Source: HGM10611 sp964384805 (lineage in GTDB: Bacteria; Bacillota_I; Bacilli_A; ML615J-28; CAG-313). Taken from it: DNA of 10,900 bases. Position numbers and translations under genes: made by a program. The stretch spans positions 1 to 10,900 of the forward strand of contig CAYLLO010000042.1 of NCBI GenBank assembly GCA_964384805.1, in the 5' to 3' direction. The notes beneath the pieces were generated by a model. It saw nothing but the letters and a program-made list of their open reading frames with translations. It was not told the origin of the DNA and searched no databases. This document shows positions 1-6,749 of the stretch, piece by piece; within the stretch, counting starts at the first letter, position 1, and each line of letters opens with the position of its first letter.

Positions 1-1
1 A

Positions 2-85
2 ATGCCATTAACAAATATTCAAAAAAATATATTAAAAACATATGGAATATCTGATAATATGAATAAAGTCCTAGAGATGATCTAG
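2..85 (+). CDS. Possible 3' end of an upstream gene (partial)
   Basis: An open frame enters from the left edge and stops at TAG 83-85. Its residues (PLTNIQKNILKTYG... ending VLEMI) look more protein-like than the alternative frame 1, which stops at 54 and is mostly Asn/Lys/Ile. The stop codon would lie inside the terminator stem at 67-89, which is tight but occurs in compact genomes. Too little is visible to name a family, and which frame is real is uncertain. Confidence 0.25.
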   Translation: MPLTNIQKNILKTYGISDNMNKVLEMI

Positions 86-95
86 GGCTATTTTT
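67..95 (+). terminator. Rho-independent terminator of the upstream gene
   Basis: A 9-bp stem (AGTCCTAGA 67-75 with TCTAGGGCT 81-89, one T-G wobble) has a 5-nt loop GATGA and is followed by TATTTTT. It ends transcription entering from the left edge, so the 131-502 gene needs its own promoter. TATAAT at 102-107 could be its -10, although no good -35 is seen. Confidence 0.7.
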
Positions 96-130
96 GTATA
101 CTATAATTTTTTCGGGAGTTTAGGTTTTAT

Positions 131-502
131 ATGAACAAATCTAAAATTAAAAATTTAATGTGGTGGAGCGTTGGTTCTTTAGCCATCCTCATCTTTGTTA
201 CTATATCCATTACTCAAAAATTCCTCATTGCTTTAATAGGGGTAATTCTTTATTGTTCCTTTCCTACTTTATTTACGATTCTTGCTATTAACGAGCTTAA
301 TAAAGGTGATGTTAAATCGATTGAAGAATTTGATGCTCAAGAAGAGCTCAATCAACATATCAAGAATGTAAAAAAGGAAAAAAGACAAAAATGGTGGAAA
401 GAAAATAAGAAATGGTTTATTTCAGTGATAATTGGAATTATTATTACCATTATTTTAGTAATTATTGTTTGGTGGTTAGATTATGAATTCAACATTTTCT
501 AA
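131..502 (+). CDS. Small membrane protein with three predicted helices, unknown function
   Basis: A 123-residue protein that I do not recognise. Hydrophobic segments lie at about residues 11-28, 31-53 and 95-115. The first two are separated by only a short Thr-Gln-Lys turn. Between helices 2 and 3 is a charged, Lys/Glu-rich stretch (55-94) ending in WWKENKKW, which probably sits at the membrane surface. Tryptophan pairs flank the membrane segments at 11-12, 88-89 and 114-115. The ATG is preceded by GGGAG at 114-118, a rather long 12-nt spacing. It is a single gene bracketed by terminators at 67-95 and 514-544, so it is probably monocistronic. No catalytic motif is visible and its role is unknown. 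An accessory or phage-associated membrane protein is possible given the phage-like remnant next door, but nothing in the sequence proves that. Confidence 0.65.
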   Translation: MNKSKIKNLMWWSVGSLAILIFVTISITQKFLIALIGVILYCSFPTLFTILAINELNKGDVKSIEEFDAQEELNQHIKNVKKEKRQKWWKENKKWFISVIIGIIITIILVIIVWWLDYEFNIF

Positions 503-513
503 CAAATAACTTC

Positions 514-544
514 AAATCTAGGTCTTAATTGACCTAGATTTTTT
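514..544 (+). terminator. Strong rho-independent terminator
   Basis: A perfect 11-bp stem (AAATCTAGGTC 514-524 with GACCTAGATTT 531-541) has a 6-nt loop TTAATT and six T at 539-544. It terminates the rightward 131-502 gene. It also lies just past the stop of the leftward ORF at 543 and could act weakly in that direction, where the T-tract is poorer. Confidence 0.85.
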
Positions 545-1418
545 ATTTATTTAAACTTTTCCATTCTTCATATCTATCTTCTATATCTGCTCCTTTCCAA
601 CCTTTCGTTTCACTATATTTACCTTTATCTACAGGATAAAAAGCTCCATTATAGTATAAATACAAATCAGTTCCACCACCTCTATTTAAATCTAAAACAC
701 ATCCATTTTGAATAATTCCAGCTTGAGCCATTTCAGATACTTTATTAATAAGTTTATCTTGGTCTTTTCCTTTTCCACTACCATTCCAATTAAACATTGA
801 TGGACTTAAATCTTCCGCAGAAATACCTTGATCTGCTGATGTTCCATAATTAGTTAAATATTTTCCTAATGCTTCATTATTAGCTTCTTCTTCCGCATAT
901 TTTTTCACATTTGCTTTTGAATTTTCGAATAAATATTGTAATACTTTATTATTACTTATTTCATCTCCAAAATTCTCTTCTAATAGTTCAAAGTCATCTA
1001 ATGTTGAGGCATAAGATATTAATTCTTTTAAATCACTTGTTCTTGTTTCTTCTTCGTTTTCTTGTAATGTTTGTAGTTGATTATTAAAATTATTCATACT
1101 TTCATATTGGGCATTTTGGAAATTCATTTCTTGCTCATAAAGATTATTTTGAGCATTTTGTCTTAATTGATTACCCGCATTAATATATGCATTTAAAATC
1201 GCATTGGTTGAAGTTTCGGCTTGTCCACTATTCTCTATGCCTCTTAATCTTCTATCTTCTTGGAGATATTTTTCAATTAATTCTTGTTGAATACCTAAAC
1301 GGGCTGTTTGTTGTTGTCTATCTTGTTCTATTGATTGATATTTGGCAATATTATTATAATTGAGGAATACACTTTTATCAAACAAAAAAGATGAAGAGAA
1401 TGAAACAATACGTTTCAA
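543..1418 (-). pseudogene. Phage virion structural protein, probable 3' remnant
   Basis: A 291-residue open frame from a TTG. Residues ~30-125 are a Gln/Asn/Glu-rich coiled-coil stretch (EQDRQQQTARLGIQQ, IENSGQAETSTNAILNAY, NQLRQNAQNNLYEQE). This has the pattern of minor structural or internal virion proteins of Bacillota phages, in which a short-side-chain segment such as SGQAETS sits between long helices. The C-terminal ~80 residues are globular with GGGTDLYLYYNGAFYPVDKGK. The family call rests on composition and pattern only. Residues 1-11 are encoded by the terminator hairpin at 1387-1430, no convincing ribosome binding site precedes the TTG, and no promoter is visible. I therefore infer that the natural 5' end is missing and that this is a promoterless fragment left by a prophage. 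No other phage genes are in the window. The alternative is an intact, unusually placed small gene. Confidence 0.5.
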
Positions 1419-1436
1419 AACTTCATCTTTATTTTT
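1384..1436. terminator. Bidirectional terminator of the ROK-hydrolase operon
   Basis: AAAGATGAAG (1387-1396) pairs perfectly with CTTCATCTTT (1421-1430). Inside, TGAAAC (1401-1406) pairs with GTTTCA (1412-1417) around a 5-nt loop. T-runs lie on both sides: ATTTTTT on the + strand at 1431-1437, and on the minus strand the As at 1384-1389 give TTTTTT. It sits 75 nt past the stop of the leftward hydrolase gene and is its natural terminator. It also forms the first codons of the phage-like ORF. Confidence 0.85.
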
Positions 1437-1510
1437 TCTCTAATTCCAAAAATCCTGGAAGAGTCATAAAATAGGTTTTTTAAATTTTTCCTATAATTGT
1501 ATCTAGTTTT

Positions 1511-2143
1511 CTAATTTTTTACTTTTAAATAAAAATAATTACAATTCCGTTCCTCTTCAAGCGACGATTTCAATCCATGGCCTGGATAAATAATCATTTG
1601 ATTTTTGTTATCTAATATTTTTTTTAAACTATTGATTAAAGTTATTGTATTTGATGATGGCAAGTCGGTTCTCCCTACTCCATTATTAAATAGGGTATCT
1701 CCCGTAAACATTGTATCCTCCACTTGATATACCACCGAACAATCAGTATGACCAGGCGTTGTAATAACTTTAATTTTTAAGTTTGGAGATAATTCTAATG
1801 TTTGATTATCTTTTATAAATATCACTTTAGTTTTATCAACAGGTTTTAAACTACCTACTTCAAAAAACATTGCACAACTGCTAACTAAATTAGTAAGTTT
1901 ATCAAGGGCTTTTTGATGCATATAACAATTAACATTGTATTTATTTAAAACATCTATTAAAGTTATGAAATGATCATAGTGTCCATGAGTCAAAAAGATT
2001 CCTAATACTTTTCTATTTTTAACTGCTGTTGTGATATTAGATAATCTATTAGCAGGATCAATAATAATTACTTCCTCATTATTCCCAACAACATAAGTAT
2101 TAGCCTTATCTCTTGCATCACAAATAGTAATTATATCTAACAT
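1511..2143 (-). CDS. Metallo-beta-lactamase-fold hydrolase, YqgX/glyoxalase II-like
   Basis: A 210-residue cytoplasmic hydrolase with the full binuclear metal site of the metallo-beta-lactamase superfamily: HxHxDH as THGHYDH (H53, H55, D57, H58), H132 in TTPGHTD, D149 in FTGDTLF and H189 in YPGHG. The GRTD segment after GDTLF is typical of the YqgX/glyoxalase II-like group. Family members hydrolyse thioesters such as S-lactoyl-thiols in methylglyoxal detoxification, but the substrate here is not determined by the sequence. Its ATG overlaps the stop of the upstream ROK gene (TAATG), so the two are translationally coupled. In Bacillus subtilis a YqgX hydrolase and the ROK glucokinase GlcK also lie in one chromosomal neighbourhood, which supports a link to sugar catabolism and methylglyoxal. 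The length is normal for the family. The gene ends at the hairpin at 1384-1436. Confidence 0.88.
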   Translation of the reverse strand: MLDIITICDARDKANTYVVGNNEEVIIIDPANRLSNITTAVKNRKVLGIFLTHGHYDHFITLIDVLNKYNVNCYMHQKALDKLTNLVSSCAMFFEVGSLKPVDKTKVIFIKDNQTLELSPNLKIKVITTPGHTDCSVVYQVEDTMFTGDTLFNNGVGRTDLPSSNTITLINSLKKILDNKNQMIIYPGHGLKSSLEEERNCNYFYLKVKN

Positions 2144-3498
2144 TATTTAGTTGCAGGTAAAGAGGCAGCAGCAATACTTTGACCAACACGGCGCATTTTT
2201 TCATCAGGGGTAGTGATTTGAACATTAAATTCAGGGAATACTTCCCTTAATACTTCATTAGCTTTTTCGATAATTATATCTCCACCTTTACCACTAGTTA
2301 CACGTCCTAATAATAATAAGTATTTAATATCATAAAATTCAGCGTAGTAAGGAATAGTATATCCTAAGTAAACTCCAATAGTTTCATAGATTTCTTTAGC
2401 TCTAGGATCATCATTAGCCATTAACCCTTGAACCACTTTTAATTTTTCAGCAGGACTTAAAGTTTCATCTAATTCAATTCCAGCTGCCGCAGCAAGTTTA
2501 ATTACCCCATCTTGGCTAAAGTATTTAACACCACACCCATAGTCACCACTCCATTCATCAACCATTGCTTCTTCATTATAATCAACTGGTACGAATGCAA
2601 GTTCTGATAACCAACCATTAATGTTACCATCAGCATTAATGTAACCTACTGCTTCGCTAGTACCCATTGCAATACCCAAAATTTTAGTATCTTCTAAAGA
2701 TAAGGCCCCCGCTAAGGCAGTAACATCTCCATCGTTAACTACTTGTAGTGGAACATCTCCGAATTGTTTAGCTGCTCGAATATAAATATCACGTGCTTCA
2801 GCATCAAATTTATCTTGTGGGACTTTAACAAATAATGAAGCAACACGCACTTCGTTATCAATATAAATACCCGCACTTGATACCCCGATAGCATCGACTC
2901 TTGGCATTTTTGATGCCGCAGTTTTGAAACTATCCAAAATTCCTTCATAGTGGTAATTTGGATCTTCATTAGTTTTAGGGAACCAAACAACTTCTTCACT
3001 ATAAATAACTTCTCCATTTACTACTGCACTTACTTTACGGTCAGATCCACCAGCATCAAATCCAATACGACAACCATCTAAGTGGCCACCAACTTTAATT
3101 GAGGCCTCAATTGAGGCAGGAACATCTTTTGTTACTATCACTTCAAACTTATTACGATAAACTCTTGACATAAATTCAACGTCAAACGCGCGATTTCCTT
3201 CCATACTAAAGATTTTAACAATTGCATCTGTTAAATCTTTTGGTCCATTAATATAAATTTTATAACCACCAACAACCCATAAAATACTTTTCAATAATCT
3301 TTCAACCATTTTTACATTTGTAGGATCACCTGGAATCACCTCTAAATCATAATGATAACGATATCCATTATTACGTTCTACACAAAATGAAACAGTTGTT
3401 TTTTCACTTGCTTCCGCAACTCTCGCTTTGAATTTTCTTAATTCCATTACCATTGGTTGGAATTTAGGATCTAAATTTAAATTATACTTTAAAGACAT
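2143..3498 (-). CDS. ROK-family (ASKHA-fold) putative sugar kinase, long form
   Basis: A 451-residue protein. Residues ~143-450 carry ASKHA nucleotide-binding landmarks: phosphate-1 loop GFDAGGSDRKVSAV (146-159), a VNDGDVTALAG segment (254-264) matching the ROK 'NDxxA' region with D256 as likely catalytic base, a phosphate-2-like GIAMGTSEAVGY (275-286), and LLLLGRVTSGKGG (394-406) in the adenosine region. ROK kinases phosphorylate glucose, N-acetylmannosamine, fructose and similar sugars. The protein is ~130 residues longer than usual because of an N-terminal domain (1-140) that I do not recognise. The classical zinc motif CxCGxxGCxE is absent, with only GDYGCG (318-323) nearby. The exact substrate, and even kinase activity, are therefore open. 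Codon choice is richer in G/C-ending and Gly/Ala codons than in the neighbours, suggesting high expression. A strong TGAGGTGA ribosome binding site precedes the ATG, and it is coupled to the hydrolase gene. Confidence 0.75.
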   Translation of the reverse strand: MSLKYNLNLDPKFQPMVMELRKFKARVAEASEKTTVSFCVERNNGYRYHYDLEVIPGDPTNVKMVERLLKSILWVVGGYKIYINGPKDLTDAIVKIFSMEGNRAFDVEFMSRVYRNKFEVIVTKDVPASIEASIKVGGHLDGCRIGFDAGGSDRKVSAVVNGEVIYSEEVVWFPKTNEDPNYHYEGILDSFKTAASKMPRVDAIGVSSAGIYIDNEVRVASLFVKVPQDKFDAEARDIYIRAAKQFGDVPLQVVNDGDVTALAGALSLEDTKILGIAMGTSEAVGYINADGNINGWLSELAFVPVDYNEEAMVDEWSGDYGCGVKYFSQDGVIKLAAAAGIELDETLSPAEKLKVVQGLMANDDPRAKEIYETIGVYLGYTIPYYAEFYDIKYLLLLGRVTSGKGGDIIIEKANEVLREVFPEFNVQITTPDEKMRRVGQSIAAASLPATK

Positions 3499-3536
3499 TT
3501 TTTCACCTCAAAAATAAAATATTTCTATACTCTTAT

Positions 3537-3567
3537 ATTCTACCATATCTTGATGAGTTTTTGTCTT
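3537..3567 (-). promoter_or_regulatory. Candidate promoter of the ROK-hydrolase operon
   Basis: On the minus strand TGGTAGAAT (3537-3545) is an extended -10 (TGn + TAGAAT). AAGACA (3562-3567) may be the -35, with a long 19-nt spacer. The extended -10 could compensate for this. The start would fall about 25 nt before the strong TGAGGTGA site at 3504-3511. Read-through from the upstream PRC-barrel gene is also possible, since no clear terminator lies between them. Confidence 0.45.
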
Positions 3568-3576
3568 TTTTTGATA

Positions 3577-3831
3577 TTAATTTTTATCTTCTTTATCAAT
3601 TTTGTGTTGATTATCAATAATTATGACATCACTACCAATTTTAATTATACGATTCCAGGGAATAGACGTCGCATTTTTATTAAATATTTGATACACTTTT
3701 GAACCACCTTGGATTTTAACACTCAAAATCTTACCAGTTAAAGTATCAATTTCTAAATCCGTTATTTTCCCCACCTTTGTTCCATCATGATCATTTACAA
3801 TATCTTTAATCGATAATTCTGATAATAACAT
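3577..3831 (-). CDS. YlmC/YmxH family PRC-barrel sporulation protein
   Basis: An 84-residue PRC-barrel protein. It starts with LSELSIKDIVN, followed by the barrel strands G-T-KVGKITDLEID and TGKILSVKI. The family end block is IPWNRIIKIGSDVIII (residues ~57-72), closely matching the IPW-IVKIGEDVI block of B. subtilis YlmC/YmxH. PRC barrels bind RNA or protein partners. In endospore formers this family is associated with sporulation but the molecular role is unresolved. AGGGTGA before the ATG gives a good start. The length is normal for the family. The upstream 203-bp gap carries a candidate mother-cell (sigma-K/E) promoter. sigK, also in this window, makes the sporulation reading coherent. The hydrophilic C-terminus (KIDKEDKN) is unremarkable. 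Confidence 0.85.
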   Translation of the reverse strand: MLLSELSIKDIVNDHDGTKVGKITDLEIDTLTGKILSVKIQGGSKVYQIFNKNATSIPWNRIIKIGSDVIIIDNQHKIDKEDKN

Positions 3832-3849
3832 TATTTCACCCTTTCTTTA

Positions 3850-3877
3850 TATTATATGCACAAACACCCAAGATGTG
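3850..3877 (-). promoter_or_regulatory. Candidate promoter of the ymxH-like gene (sigma-K/E type or sigma-A)
   Basis: The minus strand reads CATATAATA at 3850-3858. This fits the sigma-K -10 pattern CATAnnnTA completely and sigma-E CATACAAT at 7 of 8 positions. CACA at 3874-3877 fits the sigma-K -35 (mACm) with 15 nt between, one short of the usual 16. The same TATAAT is also a perfect sigma-A -10 with a poor -35 (GTCACA, 4/6 at 17 nt), so vegetative use cannot be excluded. The start would give a leader of under 25 nt. Confidence 0.45.
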
Positions 3878-3898
3878 ACTTTTTTTAATAAAAAAAGT
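3878..3898. repeat. A/T palindrome upstream of the ymxH-like promoter
   Basis: ACTTTTTTT (3878-3886) and AAAAAAAGT (3890-3898) form a perfect 9-bp inverted repeat around AAT. It adjoins the candidate -35 at 3874-3877. It could act as an UP element, a bent A-tract or the T-tract of the rsfS terminator just upstream on the minus strand. The sequence alone does not decide among these. Confidence 0.4.
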
Positions 3899-3907
3899 GT
3901 AACAAAT

Positions 3908-3931
3908 CATAGTAGCACTAAATCCACTATG
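3908..3931 (-). terminator. Probable terminator of the yqeG-rsfS operon
   Basis: Read leftward, CATAGTGG (3931-3924) pairs with CTACTATG (3915-3908) over 8 bp with one G-T wobble and an 8-nt loop. ATTTGTT follows directly, then a T7 run after a further 4 nt. It lies ~100 nt past the rsfS stop. The T-run is further from the stem than usual, so efficiency is uncertain. Confidence 0.5.
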
Positions 3932-4034
3932 AATCATCACACTATATATTATTCACTAAAAATCATTTTTATTAATTTAAAGATTACACCTATTAATAGA
4001 TGTATTTATAATATAATATAATTATTTTATCATA

Positions 4035-4385
4035 TTATATTTTTTCATCTTGCACTTCTATTTTATCTAATCCGTAATATAAACCATCCAAATTATAACG
4101 TGTGCGTTCTTCACCGACAAATACATGAACTACTATATTACCTAAATCTACCAAATACCATAAAGCATCAGACATTGCACTATAACTTCTAATGTTAAAA
4201 CCATCTTTAGCTAAATCACGTAAATAATCAACCGAAGCGTGACCTTGTCTTGGGGAATTACAAGATGCAATTATCGTATAATCATAAAATGGGGTAATAG
4301 TTTTCATATCATATATTACAATTTTTTGAACAACCGTTTTATTTAAAGCTTCTATTACTTTTTGTAAATCATTAGTTATTTCCAT
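4035..4385 (-). CDS. rsfS: Ribosome silencing factor RsfS (YqeL)
   Basis: A 116-residue protein that binds ribosomal protein uL14 on the 50S subunit and blocks joining to 30S, saving energy in starvation. Family blocks are clear: DYTIIASCNSPRQ (residues ~34-46), YLRDLAKDG, then the diagnostic WYLVDLGNIVVHVFVGEERTRYNLDGLY near the C-terminal end (written here as one block: W, D-L-G, V-V-H-V-F, E-R). The start is ATG at 4383-4385. A longer frame exists to 4415, but GGAGG sits immediately upstream of the 4385 start (GGAGGATATATG) and family alignment begins at MEITNDL. The gene starts inside the end of yqeK (14-nt overlap), with its ribosome binding site within yqeK codons. It is the last gene of the operon. 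Confidence 0.93.
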   Translation of the reverse strand: MEITNDLQKVIEALNKTVVQKIVIYDMKTITPFYDYTIIASCNSPRQGHASVDYLRDLAKDGFNIRSYSAMSDALWYLVDLGNIVVHVFVGEERTRYNLDGLYYGLDKIEVQDEKI

Positions 4386-4968
4386 ATATCCTCCAATAAT
4401 AATTATATGTATCAATCGTTTTAGGGTTAATATACCATCCTTTTTCTTTTAAATGGTTTAATGTTGTCTCAACTATTAAAAGCAACCCCTGATAAAAATC
4501 TTTCAAAACAGCCTCCCGCAATTCTTCAACGCCAGTATATGTCCTAGTATTTTCAATGGCATCTGCCACAAAAATTAGTTCTTCAAGTTTAGTCATTTTG
4601 GGAGCACCAGTAGTATGATAGAGAATAGCTTTTCTTATTTCTTCATCATTAATACCTAATTCATCTTTTACTACATAATAAGCTGTAATACTGTGAATAA
4701 CACTTTTTGCTTTTTTGGCTTCTTCTAAAGCTTTACCACTTAAATATCTTTCAACAATTTTAATTGATTCTTCAAAGGTTAATTCTTTTGTATAATCATG
4801 TAGAATCCCCGCTATTTTAATCTTTTCTTCAGGAACCTTAAAGTCAAAATGTTCATTTAAAAATAATGCCATTTCAACAACTTTTTCCATATGATTAAAA
4901 CGTCTAAGACTATTTTCACTAGAACTAAATTTATTTTTCACTTTTTCTTTTATTAATTCATATTCCAT
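4372..4968 (-). CDS. yqeK: YqeK, HD-domain diadenosine tetraphosphatase
   Basis: A 198-residue HD-superfamily phosphohydrolase; YqeK enzymes symmetrically hydrolyse Ap4A to ADP. Metal ligands are visible in order: H26 (RFNHMEKV), H57-D58 (GILHDYTKE), H92 (SVIHSITAYY), H118 (AILYHTTGAP) and D136 (IFVADAIENTR). The HTTGAP and ADAIE...R motifs are typical of the family. The start is ATG 4966-4968, which overlaps the yqeH TGA as TGATG with GGAG just upstream. A longer frame reaches 5004 but would run inside yqeH without a better ribosome binding site. The length matches stand-alone YqeK, so it is not fused to NadD. In many Bacillota nadD directly precedes yqeK; here it is missing and yqeK follows yqeH instead. 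The 3' end overlaps rsfS by 14 nt. Confidence 0.93.
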   Translation of the reverse strand: MEYELIKEKVKNKFSSSENSLRRFNHMEKVVEMALFLNEHFDFKVPEEKIKIAGILHDYTKELTFEESIKIVERYLSGKALEEAKKAKSVIHSITAYYVVKDELGINDEEIRKAILYHTTGAPKMTKLEELIFVADAIENTRTYTGVEELREAVLKDFYQGLLLIVETTLNHLKEKGWYINPKTIDTYNYYWRIYGNN

Positions 4969-6149
4969 CAAATCAACTCCGGAACAATCGTTACTAACAT
5001 ACATTTAGGAACAGTGATGCGAACTTTATAGCTTTGGCCCGTTAAATGAAGATACCCTATTCCCGCTAGTGCTAAATCCCAACTTTTAAAAGTTTCTGAT
5101 TCTCCTAATGTATATTCATAAGTTATATAATCTCCTAAGCGGCTCTTTTCATCTTCAGTTAGCGGAGGTTTCAACAATGTAAAATGCGATGTCTCCATAA
5201 CTCTCGAAGTATTACTAGTTTTTGTCCGATGAACATATAAATCATTAGGAATATAACATGCCACACTCATACTGTCCGTTTCAAAATCCGCTACCACAAG
5301 TCCCCCCAACAAAAGGGTTTGTTTTTCTTTTAATTGATAATTTCTTACCTTAATAAGACCTTTAATATTTAAGATTTTTAAACTCTCTTGTGAAAGATAA
5401 GTCGTAATATTACGAAGATTAATAGCACCGGGGGTATCAATTAAATAACAAGGTTTTTTATCTTTATTAGTTCCAATTTTAATTTTAATTAAATCTTGAG
5501 TCGTTTGATGTTGACTACTAACTGTTAATAAGTCTTTTTCGTTATGAGTATAAATTTTTAAAAGTGTATTAATAAATGTTGATTTTCCAACAGATGTTGA
5601 ACCTACGACATAAATGTCAGTTAAATCACCTTTATGATGTAGTAAAAAACTTTTTATTTTATTCATAACCGCTTCAATATTCTTTTGTTTTAAAGCAGAA
5701 ATCATAAAAACATCACGAACATTTAAATTATCATTTATTCCAATCGTTTTTATTTGATCAATTAACCTTCCTATTTTTAAACTTTTCGGTAGTACATCAA
5801 CTTTATTAACTAAAATGATTACTGGATTTTTTCCTGCATATTTATCTAAATCATGAATAAATCCTGAATAAATATCTAGCACATCTATCATTAAAAGAAT
5901 TAAAGCTTTTTTATTTTTTATAGCCGCTAATTTTTGATAATAATTATTTTCTAATTCCACTATTTTTTCAGGTTGTTGTAATAACTCATAAGTAGTTTTA
6001 CTATAATCATAATTATGATATTTTATCTTATAACATCTTTCACAATATACATTTTCTCCATGTTCAACTGTTGAAGATATTGGAACATATCCTGGTAATT
6101 CTTTATTTTCACTTTGAAGTTTTATTCCACATCCAATACATCTACTCAT
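4968..6149 (-). CDS. yqeH: YqeH, circularly permuted ribosome-biogenesis GTPase
   Basis: A 393-residue GTPase needed for 30S subunit assembly in Bacillus. The N-terminal zinc finger is C4xxC7...C36xxC39. GTPase motifs follow in permuted order: G4 NKVD (115-118), G5 SAL (151-153), G1 P-loop GSTSVGKS (183-190), threonines TT at 216-217 as likely G2, and G3 DTPG (238-241). The C-terminal ~130 residues form the treble-clef/RNA-binding part of the family (KSWDLALAGIGYLHLTG). The ATG is at 6147-6149 and overlaps the end of yqeG by 8 nt; the stop TGA overlaps the yqeK ATG. Length and motif order are normal. The TGA stop supports the standard genetic code in this organism. It probably acts as a GTP-dependent assembly factor on the pre-30S particle. 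Confidence 0.95.
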   Translation of the reverse strand: MSRCIGCGIKLQSENKELPGYVPISSTVEHGENVYCERCYKIKYHNYDYSKTTYELLQQPEKIVELENNYYQKLAAIKNKKALILLMIDVLDIYSGFIHDLDKYAGKNPVIILVNKVDVLPKSLKIGRLIDQIKTIGINDNLNVRDVFMISALKQKNIEAVMNKIKSFLLHHKGDLTDIYVVGSTSVGKSTFINTLLKIYTHNEKDLLTVSSQHQTTQDLIKIKIGTNKDKKPCYLIDTPGAINLRNITTYLSQESLKILNIKGLIKVRNYQLKEKQTLLLGGLVVADFETDSMSVACYIPNDLYVHRTKTSNTSRVMETSHFTLLKPPLTEDEKSRLGDYITYEYTLGESETFKSWDLALAGIGYLHLTGQSYKVRITVPKCMLVTIVPELI

Positions 6150-6675
6150 AAAATTCCTTTATTTGATTATATTTTTGATAATCAACTTTCTTTATTTTTT
6201 TTAAAATATTATTTTCTCGTATACGATTAATTTTAGTATACCATTTTTGTTTTTTTCGATCAATGGTTTTCACTAAAATAGTTTCAACCCGTAATTTATT
6301 AAAGGCTAAAATATCTGTTACCAATTGATCTCCAATAGCTATTACTTCTTCTTTTTTTATATTATTTTTTTGTAAAAAATGCTCCATTTTCCCCTTAAAA
6401 GGTTTATGAGCATTACTAATATATCCCTCTACTTTAAAGTCTTTGACATATTTTGTTATGCGTTTGTGATTGTTATTAGAAACTAAATATATTTTAAACC
6501 CCATTTTTCTTACAGTTTCATTCCATTTGAGACAATCTATACTGGGTGCTTTTTCATAATATGCGGCAATGGTGTTATCTAAATCTGATAGTATAATACG
6601 CTTACCTCTAGCATATAATGAAATGAAATCAATTTCAAAAATATTTTGACAAACTTGGGTTGGTAAATATTTCAT
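6142..6675 (-). CDS. yqeG: YqeG family HAD-type phosphatase
   Basis: A 177-residue haloacid dehalogenase (subfamily IIIA) phosphatase. Catalytic motif I is LSDLDNTIA with D31 nucleophile and D33 acid/base, motif II is VSNNN with S66, motif III lysine is K91 in NAHKPFKG, and motif IV is GDQLVTD with D116 and D121. The physiological substrate is unknown in the family; some relatives are annotated as phosphatidylglycerophosphatases, and this cannot be read from the sequence. It is the first gene of the yqeG-yqeH-yqeK-rsfS operon and has a strong GGAGAT ribosome binding site before ATG 6673-6675. A basic C-terminal tail (KKIKKVDYQKYNQIK) follows the HAD core. The gene is divergent from sigK across a 74-bp gap. 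Confidence 0.92.
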   Translation of the reverse strand: MKYLPTQVCQNIFEIDFISLYARGKRIILSDLDNTIAAYYEKAPSIDCLKWNETVRKMGFKIYLVSNNNHKRITKYVKDFKVEGYISNAHKPFKGKMEHFLQKNNIKKEEVIAIGDQLVTDILAFNKLRVETILVKTIDRKKQKWYTKINRIRENNILKKIKKVDYQKYNQIKEFYE

Positions 6676-6698
6676 AGTTATCTCCTTTGCTACTTATT

Positions 6699-6727
6699 AT
6701 TATACTAAATTACCCATTTTTTGTCCA
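6699..6727 (-). promoter_or_regulatory. Sigma-A promoter of the yqeG-rsfS operon
   Basis: On the minus strand TGGACA (6722-6727, 5 of 6 to TTGACA) and a perfect TATAAT (6699-6704) are separated by exactly 17 nt. The transcript would start ~6 nt further on and give a leader of under 25 nt before GGAGAT. The -10 overlaps a possible rightward TATACT (6701-6706) in the sigK leader, so the divergent promoters may compete. Confidence 0.8.
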
Positions 6728-6749
6728 ACATTTTAGATAGGAGTTTTAG

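Noticed and set aside
1492..1497. Perfect TATAAT on the + strand after the hydrolase gene
   Set aside because: There is no -35 at a suitable distance and no rightward gene follows; such hexamers are expected by chance in AT-rich DNA.
2739..3017. 92-aa ORF on the minus strand within the ROK gene
   Set aside because: It is an alternative frame of the well-supported ROK coding sequence. It has no ribosome binding site and a composition unlike a real protein.
4386..4415. Ten extra N-terminal codons of rsfS (MIHIIIIGGY)
   Set aside because: GGAGG lies directly before the ATG at 4385 and family similarity starts there. The extension is just the translated ribosome binding site and the yqeK tail.
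4969..5004. Twelve extra N-terminal codons of yqeK
   Set aside because: They lie inside yqeH. The TGATG overlap at 4966-4970 with GGAG upstream is the normal coupled start.
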